Shown one piece after another: positions 35,552 to 43,713 of a stretch of 64,000 nucleotides of DNA. Under the pieces are notes generated by a model. The model saw only the letters and a program-made list of their open reading frames with translations. It was not told the DNA's origin and ran no database searches. The stretch covers positions 1 through 64,000 of the forward strand of contig JBFXHX010000014.1 in the NCBI GenBank assembly GCA_050176585.1, given 5' to 3'. A program made the translations under genes and the position numbers. Each line of letters starts with the position of its first letter. Position 1 is the first letter of the stretch. Source of the stretch: CAYYWP01 sp050176585. GTDB taxonomy: Bacteria > Desulfobacterota > Binatia > HRBIN30 > CADEER01.

Positions 35552-36418
35552 TCAGCGGCGGAGCTCGGCCACGATCGCGGCGGTCGCGGGGGACTGGTTG
35601 AGGGTGTAGAAGTGCACGCCCGGAGCCCCGCGGGCGAGCAACCCTTCGCATTGTGCGAGGGCGTGCTCGATGCCGACCCGCAGGACCCGCCGTTCGTCGT
35701 CCGCGGCCGCGTGCAGCCGATCGCGAAGCCCGGCGGGAATGCGCGCGCCGCACAACGTGGCGATCCGCTCGATCTGGGCGACGTTGGTGATCGGCATGAT
35801 GCCCGGCAAGACCGGCACGCCGATCCCGGCGCCGCGGGCGCGCTCGACGAACGCGAAGTAGTCCGCATTGTCGTAAAAGAGTTGCGTGATGATGACCTCG
35901 ACGCCGGCCTCGACCTTGCGCCGCAGATGCTCGATGTCTTGCGCGAGATCGCGGCATTCGGGATGGCCCTCGGGATACCCGCCGCCGGCCAGGCAGAAGC
36001 CGTACCCGCGCTGCTTGATGAACTGCACGAGCTCGCTCGCATGGGCAAAACCGTTGGGCGGCCGGACGAACTCCGCTTGGCCGCGCGGAGGGTCGCCGCG
36101 CAGCGGCAAGAGGTTCTCGAAGCCCGCGTTGGTCAGGCGGTCGAGAATCGCCACCAGCTCGTCGCGGTCGTGGCCCACACAGGTGAGGTGCGCCATCGCC
36201 TCGATGCCATACTCGCGCTTGATCCGGGTGACGATCTCGATCGTCTTCTCGCGCGTGCTGCCGCCGGCGCCATACGTGACCGAGACGAAGCTGGGCTCGA
36301 GGGGGCGGAGATTGGCGATCGTCCGCATGAGCGCGTCCTCGCCCGCCGCGCTGCGCGGGGGGAAGAACTCGAAAGAGAACACTGGTTGGTCGCGGTCGAA
36401 CAGCGCGCGCAATCGCAT
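35552..36418 (-). CDS. metF: 5,10-methylenetetrahydrofolate reductase MetF
   Basis: This 288-residue FAD-dependent TIM-barrel enzyme makes 5-methyl-THF for methionine synthesis. The family blocks FSFEFFPPRS, FVSVTYGAGGS with the catalytic Glu near FEFFPP, HLTCVGHDRDEL, LLPLRGDPPRG, GGYPEGHPEC and ITQLFYDNADYFAFVERA are intact. Length and motifs match bacterial MetF. Its upstream side runs into the assembly gap 140 bp away. A hairpin lies in its leader. Confidence 0.96.
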   Translation of the reverse strand: MRLRALFDRDQPVFSFEFFPPRSAAGEDALMRTIANLRPLEPSFVSVTYGAGGSTREKTIEIVTRIKREYGIEAMAHLTCVGHDRDELVAILDRLTNAGFENLLPLRGDPPRGQAEFVRPPNGFAHASELVQFIKQRGYGFCLAGGGYPEGHPECRDLAQDIEHLRRKVEAGVEVIITQLFYDNADYFAFVERARGAGIGVPVLPGIMPITNVAQIERIATLCGARIPAGLRDRLHAAADDERRVLRVGIEHALAQCEGLLARGAPGVHFYTLNQSPATAAIVAELRR

Positions 36419-36439
36419 CGGCGCGGGAATGTAGAGAAA

Positions 36440-36477
36440 CGCCCGGAGCAGGGCAACGCCGCGGCGGCTCCGGGGCG
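36440..36477 (-). promoter_or_regulatory. Hairpin in the metF leader
   Basis: CGCCCGGAG (36440-36448) and CTCCGGGGCG (36468-36477) pair over 9 bp with one bulged base, about 20 bases upstream of the metF ATG. It could be a leader hairpin. The signature bases of the SAH riboswitch, common before methionine-cycle genes, are not visible. Confidence 0.3.
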
Positions 36478-36535
36478 CCGGCAGGGGCGGCGACGAACCG
36501 CGGAAGCGCGGCGGCGCTGGCGAAGATCGCGGCCG

Positions 36536-36681
36536 GTCGCCGCCGGCGCGCGCGCTAGNNNNNNNNNNNNNNNNNNNNNNNNNNNNNNNNNNNNNNNNNN
36601 NNNNNNNNNNNNNNNNNNNNNNNNNNNNNNNNNNNNNNNNNNNNNNNNNNNNNNNNNNGTCGCCGCCGGCGCGCGCGCTAG
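36536..36681. repeat. 23-bp direct repeat flanking the assembly gap
   Basis: The 23 bases ending in GCGCGCGCGCTAG occur identically at 36536-36558, just before the run of Ns, and at 36659-36681, just after it. Two contig ends that share their last bases are expected when a scaffolder joins overlapping contigs with a fixed-size gap, so the repeat is most likely artificial. Confidence 0.9.
36559..36658. other. Assembly gap of exactly 100 N
   Basis: One hundred undetermined bases mark a scaffold join. The round length is a placeholder. With the identical 23-bp ends on each side the true missing sequence may be zero. Confidence 0.99.
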
Positions 36682-37886
36682 AAGTTGTATTCGATCTGCC
36701 CCGTATAGATGACGTCGGCGCGCAGGCCGTCGCGGTTGACCGGGAACTGGAAACCGGCGTTCAGCACCAAGCCGCCCCAGGGATTCAGCTTGAACCCGAT
36801 CGCCGACTGGATCACGTCATCGATGTCGTCGTGGTAGCCGAGGAAGTCCGCCGAAAGCGTGAGCCAGCGGGTGCCCAGAAAGTCGGCGCCGGCGATCCAC
36901 TGCGCCTGGCGAACGTCCTCGTCGCTGCGAATGGCGTATCCGAGGTTCACGTGCGGCGAGAAGCGGCCGAAGTTCTTCGATGCGATCAGCCATGGGGTGA
37001 ACGTGGGATCGTGAAACCCGAGGAAGTCGTCGGCGTTGCCGGTGGGGATCGTGAGGACGCCGGCCAGCGCCAGATCGGCGTAACGGAAATCATCCGCGTG
37101 CCACTTCAGGCGCACGAAGATGTCGCCAGTGCCGGTTGCCGACTCGTCGAAGCTGTCCTCGGCACAGCGAAACGGAAAGCCGCAGACCGCGCCCGTGCCA
37201 TTGGTGATCACGCCGCGCTGGTTGGCGGTGAAGTTGGCGACGAACGTCCCAGCGCCGTCCCCGTCGGGATCCACGGTCATGGCCAATGCGCGCCCCTTCA
37301 TGGTGGCGCGGTTCACCGCCAGGCCGAGGCTCGCATCGAGATTGTCCGTCAGCCCGTACGCCGCGCTCACGTAGAACAGGTCGAAATTGAAGGACATGTC
37401 GAGTTTGGTCTGCACGATGTCATCGCCGAAGATGACCTGGTCGTCGGGTGGAAGATTGTCCAGATACGCCTGAGTGAAGGCGCGCTGCGTGGATCGGATG
37501 TTGCTCAGCGAATCGCCCTCCAACGTGCTGAACTCGACGCGTTGGTAGGACATGCCGATGTTGAAGCGCCCGCGCCCGAGGGTCTGAGCACGCTCGGCGA
37601 AGATCGAGCCGAGGCTCTGCTCGAAGCGCACGAAGGTATCCACCTCGGGATCCCAGGCGAAGCTGAAAGCGCCACTCGACGAGGGGAGGGGGACCTGTGA
37701 GCGGGCGGCGGCGAGTTGCGCGGAGAGATCGCGAAAACGCCGGATCACACTCGGTTGCTGCTGGCTGACGGCGCTGAACGACTGGTCGATCGTGGTGTTG
37801 AGGGTGCCCCCGAACAGCCTTGGGATCACCTTGTCGAGGGGCTTCGCGGCGCCCTGCGCGGGCACCAGGAGCGCGAGCGCGAGCAC
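36678..37886 (-). CDS. Outer-membrane beta-barrel protein, transporter-like
   Basis: This 402-residue protein has a short signal peptide (MLALALLVPAQGAA, start GTG 37886; the true start may be a few codons earlier) and alternating amphipathic strands through to a C-terminal Phe (GQIEYNF), the usual barrel-insertion signal. Blocks such as FNIGMSYQRVEFS, FYVSAAYGLTDNLDASLGL, GVLTIPTGNADDFLG and FGRFSPHVNLGYAIRS resemble the phenol-degradation 'meta-pathway' transporter-like barrel family. Substrate unknown. It lies downstream of the membrane caspase-like gene on the same strand (86-bp spacing) and ends within the duplicated gap flank. Confidence 0.68.
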   Translation of the reverse strand: MLALALLVPAQGAAKPLDKVIPRLFGGTLNTTIDQSFSAVSQQQPSVIRRFRDLSAQLAAARSQVPLPSSSGAFSFAWDPEVDTFVRFEQSLGSIFAERAQTLGRGRFNIGMSYQRVEFSTLEGDSLSNIRSTQRAFTQAYLDNLPPDDQVIFGDDIVQTKLDMSFNFDLFYVSAAYGLTDNLDASLGLAVNRATMKGRALAMTVDPDGDGAGTFVANFTANQRGVITNGTGAVCGFPFRCAEDSFDESATGTGDIFVRLKWHADDFRYADLALAGVLTIPTGNADDFLGFHDPTFTPWLIASKNFGRFSPHVNLGYAIRSDEDVRQAQWIAGADFLGTRWLTLSADFLGYHDDIDDVIQSAIGFKLNPWGGLVLNAGFQFPVNRDGLRADVIYTGQIEYNF

Positions 37887-37972
37887 GGCTATGCAGGGCG
37901 CGTGCAGTCGCTGCAGCGCCAGCCGTTCCGCAGCGCCGCGGGCGGCGCTGACCGGCGAGGTGTTCTGCCCGA

Positions 37973-39955
37973 CTATTGTCCGCTCCCGATCTTCCAGCTG
38001 GACTGCCCCCGGACGAGCAGCTTAGTCAAACGCACCTCGAGGCGCACGGGGCGGCCGGTCTCGGCATCGGTGAAGCGATCGCGACGCACGAACGTCACGG
38101 TCGCGCCACCTTCGTGGGGCGTGACCACGATGTCGTTGATGTCCACGACCAGGTCGGTCGCATCGGCGAGGTACTGCTCCAGAGCGTTGCGCTGGCGTTC
38201 GGAGAACGAGACGTACAAGTCGGCGATTTCGTCGATGTCTTTGCGCTGCAGGGCTTCGCGGTAGTGCTCGATCAGCGCGCGGACTTCCTGCTGGACCTCG
38301 GGCGTGACCTCCTCCGCATGCGCGGCGCGAAGTAACCACTGCGCCGTTCGGTGCAACAGGTCTCCGCGGTGGGAGCGGGGCTCCGACTTGGGTTTCGTGC
38401 GCGAGGCGCGCGGAGGGGAAGGGGCTCCGAGGCCCTCGGATTCGAGCAGCAGGCGGTACGCGTCCACGTCCGTGTTCGTCTGATTCTCGATCGAAGCGCC
38501 CTCCTCGGGCGATATCTGGACGCGGAGGCGCCGCAACATGCTGAGCACGAGCTGCTTTTGCAAATCGAAGAATGAGCCGAGGTCGCCCTCCACGCTGTCG
38601 GAGGCCTCGTTCACCCCAGTGCGCGCGTCGACGATGCGGGCATCGATCCGGAGCGTCTGGTCGCGCACGTAGTAGGCGCCGGTCAACAGCCGCCCGATGC
38701 CGAGCTCGCGGGCGGTGAACAGCGCGTCGGTGCCGCGCGCCTGCGCGGTGCGATCGATCAGCTCCGGCGAATAGACGCGCAAGGCGTGTACCTTGCTGAG
38801 CTCGGTGTTGAACGCCAGCCGCAGCGCTTGGCTCATCCAGTCGTAGGAGGGATCCTCGCGCAAGTTCTTGAATTCCATCACGCCGATCACGTTGCTGACC
38901 GGCGGATGCAGCGCCGTGGGGGTACTCGGCGCAGGTGGCGGCGGCGGCGCCACGCCGGGTGACGCTGCCGCCACCTGCAGGAAAACGAAGTCGGTCCCCT
39001 CCATCTTACTGTAGGGGTGCTGTCCCCCTCCGGTCAGCTGCGGCACGCGGCGTGCCACGTAGCCGAACAACTCCGACACGGGCAGCGATCCGTCGGCGTC
39101 GCTGTCGGCAGCCCCGCGCAGGCCCTCGAGGATGGCGTAGGTGAAGGCGCCGTGGCCGAGCCCCGACTGCTCTTTCGACTGCTCGCTCGGTTTGCTGGCG
39201 GCGAGCAGGAAAAACCCTTCGCCGGCGGTCATCTGGCCCGCCATCTCATCCGCCGAGACGATGCGCGAGCTCGGGATGCCGAGCGCGCCGGAGTGACAGG
39301 TATCGAGCATGACGATAACGTTCCGCACGTTGCGGCGCACCACGCGCAACATCTCGTCGAAGTCGGACATCCGCAATCCGTCGGTCAGCAGCGTGTCGGC
39401 GGTCGCCGGATACGGCAGGAAGTAGTAGCTGCCGCTCGCCAGGTCGCGGACGCCGTGACCGGCGACGAAGAGCACCACCACGTCGTCCGGCCCCGCTTTG
39501 GCGAGAAAACGCGAGAGCCCGGAGAGGATGCTCTCACGGGTGACTTCCTCGTTGGTGAGCACCAGCGTACGCACCTCGCGGTACGGCCCCCGCTGTGCCG
39601 CGGCGGCGAGGGCTTCCTTCATCGCCCGGGCGTCGACGTCGGCATACTGCAGATTGAGCTCCGAATTCGCATACCGGCTCACGCCCATCGAGAGCACCCA
39701 CAGGATCGAGTCCGTCCCGGCGCCCGTGTCGAACGCGGTCGGCCCCGGCAGTGGATACGCGCGATTGGTGGCAGGTGTGCCCCAGAGCGTCCACATCGCC
39801 AACGCCCCCACCGCTAAAGCCGTACCGGCTACCACCAAGCGCCCACCCGCCTTCATGGCGCGCGTCGGCATCAGTACGCCGGACGCCGCGCGCGCGCAAT
39901 GTACCAGTAGGCTCCCCGGGGACCGGGATGCAGATGCGGCTTCTGTCTCTTGCAT
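37973..39955 (-). CDS. Membrane-anchored caspase-like protein with TolB-like domain
   Basis: This is a 660-residue protein. A membrane helix is at 38-57, so the rest should be periplasmic. Residues 83-335 form a C14 caspase-like domain with His167 (VLFVAGHGVRD) and Cys220 (VIVMLDTCHSGALG), both intact. A Pro-rich linker leads to a TolB-like/FlgO-like domain at about 375-500 (VIGVMEFKNLREDPSYDWMS, ELGIGRLLTGAYYV, RIDARIVDARTG). The C-terminus (550-660) looks NTF2/SnoaL-like (LIEHYREALQRKDIDEIADLY). ATG 39955 is preferred; the frame opens earlier. It is divergent from the sigma-like operon. Confidence 0.8.
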   Translation of the reverse strand: MQETEAASASRSPGSLLVHCARAASGVLMPTRAMKAGGRLVVAGTALAVGALAMWTLWGTPATNRAYPLPGPTAFDTGAGTDSILWVLSMGVSRYANSELNLQYADVDARAMKEALAAAAQRGPYREVRTLVLTNEEVTRESILSGLSRFLAKAGPDDVVVLFVAGHGVRDLASGSYYFLPYPATADTLLTDGLRMSDFDEMLRVVRRNVRNVIVMLDTCHSGALGIPSSRIVSADEMAGQMTAGEGFFLLAASKPSEQSKEQSGLGHGAFTYAILEGLRGAADSDADGSLPVSELFGYVARRVPQLTGGGQHPYSKMEGTDFVFLQVAAASPGVAPPPPPAPSTPTALHPPVSNVIGVMEFKNLREDPSYDWMSQALRLAFNTELSKVHALRVYSPELIDRTAQARGTDALFTARELGIGRLLTGAYYVRDQTLRIDARIVDARTGVNEASDSVEGDLGSFFDLQKQLVLSMLRRLRVQISPEEGASIENQTNTDVDAYRLLLESEGLGAPSPPRASRTKPKSEPRSHRGDLLHRTAQWLLRAAHAEEVTPEVQQEVRALIEHYREALQRKDIDEIADLYVSFSERQRNALEQYLADATDLVVDINDIVVTPHEGGATVTFVRRDRFTDAETGRPVRLEVRLTKLLVRGQSSWKIGSGQ

Positions 39956-39976
39956 GTCGCGGGGAAGTCCTATGAT
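39950..39976 (+). promoter_or_regulatory. Candidate promoter for the sigma-like operon
   Basis: TATGAT (39971-39976) is a near-consensus -10 box. TTGCAT (39950-39955) lies 15 bases upstream, a short spacer, so the -35 part is uncertain. Transcription would begin about 3 nt before the ATG at 39986. It overlaps the start codon of the divergent caspase-like gene. Confidence 0.35.
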
Positions 39977-39985
39977 CTGCCGGGC

Positions 39986-40183
39986 ATGGCGACGATTCTC
40001 AAGCCGAAGGACCCGTTCGGGGACTCGTCCGTCTGCGGCCGCCGCGCGCGCCAAAGCCGGAAATCGTTCGCGAAATCCACAGGCCAAGCAGCAAAAAGCT
40101 GTTCAGGGGCATCTCGCGGGCTAGAGGCACATGGAAGCGCGATGCGGGTTGCGGGCATACGTCCGCGCCGGAGGACGGCTTGA
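39986..40183 (+). CDS. Possible 65-aa leader protein overlapping the sigma-like gene
   Basis: ATG 39986 opens a 65-codon frame (MATILKPKDPFGDSSVCGRR, then very basic, Ser/Arg/Lys-rich) whose TGA overlaps the TTG start of the sigma-like gene by TTGA. The overlap and the adjoining -10 box suggest translational coupling. The peptide matches nothing I know, and its basic composition could also come from chance in GC-rich DNA. Confidence 0.35.
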   Translation: MATILKPKDPFGDSSVCGRRARQSRKSFAKSTGQAAKSCSGASRGLEAHGSAMRVAGIRPRRRTA

Positions 40184-41139
40184 CGCCGCCGGGAGAGGCG
40201 CGGGAAGCGCAGCGGCTGATCAGTCGCTGTCTCGCCGGCGATCCGGAGGCCGCGCGGGAGTTCCAGGCTCAGTACGGCGAGCTGATCTACGGGTACCCGA
40301 TACGGGTATACCGTGTGCCGCACGACGAGGCGGGAGACTTCTACGTCTTCGCGTTCGATCGGGGGCGGATCTTTCGCCGCGTGCGGACCTACGAGGGCCG
40401 CGCGCCGTTCCGGGCCTACCTGCTGGGCTTCGTGCTCGACGATCTCGTTCTCGAATGGAAGCGCGGCGTGCGCGAGATCGAAACCGTGTCGATCGAAACC
40501 CTCGGCGAGCTGCCCGATCCGGTGGCTGTCGACCGCGCTACAAACAGTGAAGGCGAAGGGTCGATGGAGCGGACGTCGTTCAGCCAGTTGTTGGGGGAGT
40601 TGTCACCTTCGAAATCCGTGGTGATGAAGCTGCTGTACGTCGAGGACTACGAGTTCCAGCCGGCGGAGGTGCGCTACCTGGCGCAGGTCTCCGGTACCGA
40701 TGTCGCCGACGTGCTGGATCGGATCGAGCGGTTGCGGGCCACCGTGCGCGAGCGCGAGGCCGGCCTCAAACGCATGGAGGACGCGCTCGATGCCGTCCAG
40801 GCATGGGTGCAGCTCTACGAGCGCCGCGTCCAGCGCATCAACGATGATCTCGCGGCGCTGCCGCCCACTTCGACCGCCGCGGAGCGGCTCCGCGAGGAGC
40901 GCCAGCAGCTCGAGCGCAAGATTCAGCGTCGCCGGCAACAGCGCGCCAAGCTGCTCGCCCAGGCACAGCGGCGGAAGGTGACGGCGCCATACAAGGAAAT
41001 CGCCGCCATGCTGAACACGAGCATCGGCAATATCGGCTCGCAAATCGCACGGCTGCGCCGCGAGTTGCTCACCAGGGTCGGCGGCAACGTTGCGCCGGCG
41101 CTCGATCCGGCTCGCCTGGATCATGCGGCTCGCAACTGA
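40180..41139 (+). CDS. Sigma-like regulator with an inserted coiled coil
   Basis: This 319-residue protein starts at TTG 40180 behind GGAGGA. The N-terminal region (1-105) resembles sigma region 2: AQRLISRCLAGDPEAAREFQAQYGEL, then IFRRVRTYEGRAPFRAYLLGFV, like the ECF 'F--v--y-g---f--WL' block. Region 4 is split: a first helical part at about 135-190 (LSPSKSVVMKLLYVEDYEF), a long coiled coil at about 185-275 rich in Arg, Glu and Gln, then a helix-turn-helix near the end (YKEIAAMLNTSIGNIGSQIARLR). Ordinary ECF factors are near 190 aa and lack this insertion. An anti-sigma-like gene follows. Confidence 0.68.
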   Translation: MTPPGEAREAQRLISRCLAGDPEAAREFQAQYGELIYGYPIRVYRVPHDEAGDFYVFAFDRGRIFRRVRTYEGRAPFRAYLLGFVLDDLVLEWKRGVREIETVSIETLGELPDPVAVDRATNSEGEGSMERTSFSQLLGELSPSKSVVMKLLYVEDYEFQPAEVRYLAQVSGTDVADVLDRIERLRATVREREAGLKRMEDALDAVQAWVQLYERRVQRINDDLAALPPTSTAAERLREERQQLERKIQRRRQQRAKLLAQAQRRKVTAPYKEIAAMLNTSIGNIGSQIARLRRELLTRVGGNVAPALDPARLDHAARN

Positions 41140-41194
41140 CGCGCGTGACGCCGAGCCACCTACCGCAAGAACTGGGGCGAAGAGGACCACGTCG

Positions 41195-42022
41195 ATGACA
41201 GAGGCCAAGGAGTCGGGACGGGGCGCGGGCGCGACGTGCCCCGATTTCGAGAACCTGTCGCGTTTCGCCGACGGCGAGCTCGATTCGGCCATCGCGAGCA
41301 AGATCCAAGCGCACCTCGACGGCTGCCCGCGCTGTCGGGCGCTGGCGCTGCGCTTGCGCGAGGGATTCGGCGCCAGCGATCCGCTGCGCGGTGGCGGCAT
41401 CGGCGGCTCCGGCTGCGTCGGCGAGGAGCATCTGCTGCTGTACGCGATGAACGGTACCGCGCTCGGCGAGGATGAACGCCACGGCATCGCCGACCACGTC
41501 GGCGGCTGTGACGCTTGCGTCGCCGCGCTGCAGCGCCTGCAGCGGCGCCTCGGCGTCGCTGCCGACGTGGCCACACCGGTCCCGGCCGCGGTGCAAATGC
41601 GCGCCCGCTCCGTCGTCGACGCCGCGCTGCACGAGCTCGCGCGCGAAACGGCGCCGGCGACTCCGCTGGCGCACCAGGTCGGCCACGGGATCCTCGAGCG
41701 CTTGCGCAGCTGGTTGCGAGTCCCGGTGCTCGTCCCGATTGCGGCCGCGGGGGCGGCCGTTCTGATGCTGAGCGTCGGCCGCGTGCCCATGCGGACCGGG
41801 CCGGCAACCGAGCAGAGCCGGGCGCTACCGGCGGCATCCACGCGCTTGCGCGTGACGGTCAGCGAAGCGCCGGTCTACAGCCGGCCTAGCGGGCAGTCCC
41901 AGGTGATCACCACCGTGCGCCGCGGCGCGATGCTCGAGGTTGCTGGCGAGGAACGCGATTGGTACGAGGTTCGGCTCGAAGGGGGCAACTCCGGGTGGGT
42001 TGTGCGGGAGGCCTTCGAGTAG
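41195..42022 (+). CDS. Anti-sigma-like membrane protein with two zinc fingers and an SH3 domain
   Basis: This 275-residue protein has two ZAS-type zinc fingers: His40-x3-Cys44-x2-Cys47 (HLDGCPRC) and His101-x3-Cys105-x2-Cys108 (HVGGCDAC). These are typical of anti-sigma domains that hold a sigma factor in the cytoplasm. A membrane helix at about 177-194 is followed by a periplasmic bacterial SH3 domain at 218-275 (VSEAPVYSRPSGQSQVITTV, EERDWYEVRL, GWVVREAF). It thus links an outside sensor to the sigma-like protein encoded 55 bp upstream. SH3b domains often bind cell-wall peptides. A duplicated zinc finger is unusual. Confidence 0.78.
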   Translation: MTEAKESGRGAGATCPDFENLSRFADGELDSAIASKIQAHLDGCPRCRALALRLREGFGASDPLRGGGIGGSGCVGEEHLLLYAMNGTALGEDERHGIADHVGGCDACVAALQRLQRRLGVAADVATPVPAAVQMRARSVVDAALHELARETAPATPLAHQVGHGILERLRSWLRVPVLVPIAAAGAAVLMLSVGRVPMRTGPATEQSRALPAASTRLRVTVSEAPVYSRPSGQSQVITTVRRGAMLEVAGEERDWYEVRLEGGNSGWVVREAFE

Positions 42023-42025
42023 CCG

Positions 42026-43702
42026 GTGAGTTCTGAATACAAGCGGCTGGTCAACAGCTGCACGGTGGGCATCTTCGGGATGGCCGCGGTTACCGCGGTC
42101 ATCATCAACGGATTCGTGCGCCCGGCGGTGGCGCAAGACACGTTGCGGTGCGGTCAACCCGCGCAACGCGCGCTCGCTGCGCGCGGCATGGATACATTCC
42201 GCCTGGATGCGCCGGTCGGCGCCGCGCTCGTTTTGCAGACGAGCGATGTCTCGGGGACGATCGGTCCGATCCGCATGCGGGTCACCGCTGACGGCACGCA
42301 GGTCGCGGATACCTGTGCCGGTGTCGTGCCCTTCCGCGGCCGCGCTGGCAATCTGCAACTGCAGGTCTCGCCGTGCTTCCCGGCGGACTCCCCCGGCGGC
42401 CAGTATACGGTCACGCTGAACGTCGTATCGGACACGGCCGCGAACTGCGGACGCCCGCTGCACTGCGGCGCGACCTCCGAGGGGATCGGATTCCAGCTCG
42501 CCGGCGAAGTGGACGCCTGGTTGTTGTCGCTCCGGGCGTCCGTACTGGCAACGGTAAAGCTGAATTACACGAAGATCTCGGGCGCGCCGCGCTTGCGCTT
42601 GTACGACCCCGACGGCCAGGAAGTGCTTCTGCAGGGCAGCTGCGCGGGCCAGCTCTCGATCATGCCCGCGAAGACGGGCGTGTATACCGCGCTCGTCAGC
42701 GCCTGCGGGACCCCGCTGCGGGCCGAATACCGCATAGAATATTACGACCAGGACTGCCCGTCCGGCCCCGTGATCACCCACTTCGGCATCGCCAACTCGA
42801 TGAACGACCCACAGGCGCCGATCAGCTTCGACGCGATCGGGCGGCCGGTCTTCGGCTTTCCGTTTGGGCAGGGAATGTCGCTGGTCCTCGAAGCGCGCGC
42901 CGGCGCGAACCGCAACAACCCAGGCATCAGCGCGGTGCCGTACGTCGAGGGCGAGATGGAGCGCGCGGCGGATGCCCAGATCATCTTGTCGCGCCCGCTC
43001 GGCGACGGCAGCCCGGGGGTGTGCGACATCGAGCCGCCCGACTTCGGTGGCGTGCCGGCGACGACGCCCTTCGGGTTCCAGTTCGCCTCGCCCGCGGCCA
43101 TTCACGACATGGGCTGTCGCGTCAACGATGGGACCGGTGAATTCATCGCCCGCACCAGCTCGAACGAAGCCTGCACGCGGTCGAACGAAGGATTCGGGTT
43201 CAATTTCGTCGACCGCGGCTCGCGGCTGCAGTTCTGCGCTCCCATCGCCAGCGCCTGGGCATTCCAGGAAGGCGATACCGTTGTCGCGGCCCGCGTGAAG
43301 GATGCGCGCAGTGGCCAGTTCGGCGCCGTACGCGAGATCGTGGTGCGGATCGGCGACGTCCCGCCGCTTCCGACCCGCACACCGACGCCCACCTGGACGC
43401 CGCGACCGACGCATACGAGCACGCGAAGCGCGACGCGCACGGTCACCCCGACGCGTACTGGGTCGACGCCGACGCCTACGCCTACCGGGTCGCTGGAATG
43501 CGTGGGTGACTGCGACGGGGACGGCGTCGTGACCATCCACGACATCATCTCGATCGTCCAGATCGTGCTCGGGCAGCGCCCGGTCGCGGACTGCCCGCGC
43601 GGGGACGTCGGAGGAGACGGCGTGATCGGCATTTCCGACCTCGTCGCTGCCGTCGTCAGCGCCCTGCAGGGCTGCCGCGCTGACATAGGCGCCGCGGCGT
43701 AG
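42026..43702 (+). CDS. Secreted protein with Thr/Pro linker and C-terminal dockerin-like domain
   Basis: This 558-residue protein starts at GTG 42026, 3 bp after the anti-sigma stop. It has a signal peptide (cleavage near PAVA-QD, about 36), a long beta-rich region of unknown fold with many Cys, a Thr/Pro-rich linker (about 445-488) and a type I dockerin-like domain at 492-550. That domain carries two calcium loops, CDGDGVVTIHDII and VGGDGVIGISDLV. Dockerins bind cohesins; two cohesin-like proteins are encoded at 23236-25009. The protein is probably a target or partner of the sigma/anti-sigma pair, inferred from the operon. Confidence 0.78.
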   Translation: MSSEYKRLVNSCTVGIFGMAAVTAVIINGFVRPAVAQDTLRCGQPAQRALAARGMDTFRLDAPVGAALVLQTSDVSGTIGPIRMRVTADGTQVADTCAGVVPFRGRAGNLQLQVSPCFPADSPGGQYTVTLNVVSDTAANCGRPLHCGATSEGIGFQLAGEVDAWLLSLRASVLATVKLNYTKISGAPRLRLYDPDGQEVLLQGSCAGQLSIMPAKTGVYTALVSACGTPLRAEYRIEYYDQDCPSGPVITHFGIANSMNDPQAPISFDAIGRPVFGFPFGQGMSLVLEARAGANRNNPGISAVPYVEGEMERAADAQIILSRPLGDGSPGVCDIEPPDFGGVPATTPFGFQFASPAAIHDMGCRVNDGTGEFIARTSSNEACTRSNEGFGFNFVDRGSRLQFCAPIASAWAFQEGDTVVAARVKDARSGQFGAVREIVVRIGDVPPLPTRTPTPTWTPRPTHTSTRSATRTVTPTRTGSTPTPTPTGSLECVGDCDGDGVVTIHDIISIVQIVLGQRPVADCPRGDVGGDGVIGISDLVAAVVSALQGCRADIGAAA

Positions 43703-43713
43703 TAACTGCGCGC

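Noticed and set aside
36419..36535. SAH or SAM riboswitch before metF
   Set aside because: A hairpin exists, but none of the conserved riboswitch bases could be matched.
36536..36681. The 23-bp direct repeat as a target-site duplication of a mobile element
   Set aside because: Placement exactly at both ends of a 100-N placeholder is explained by overlapping contigs; no transposase or terminal inverted repeat is seen.
43370..43500. Short tandem repeats in the dockerin gene as a CRISPR-like or phase-variable tract
   Set aside because: The repeats encode a Thr/Pro/Arg-rich linker with irregular period, typical of linkers between secreted domains; there are no spacers.
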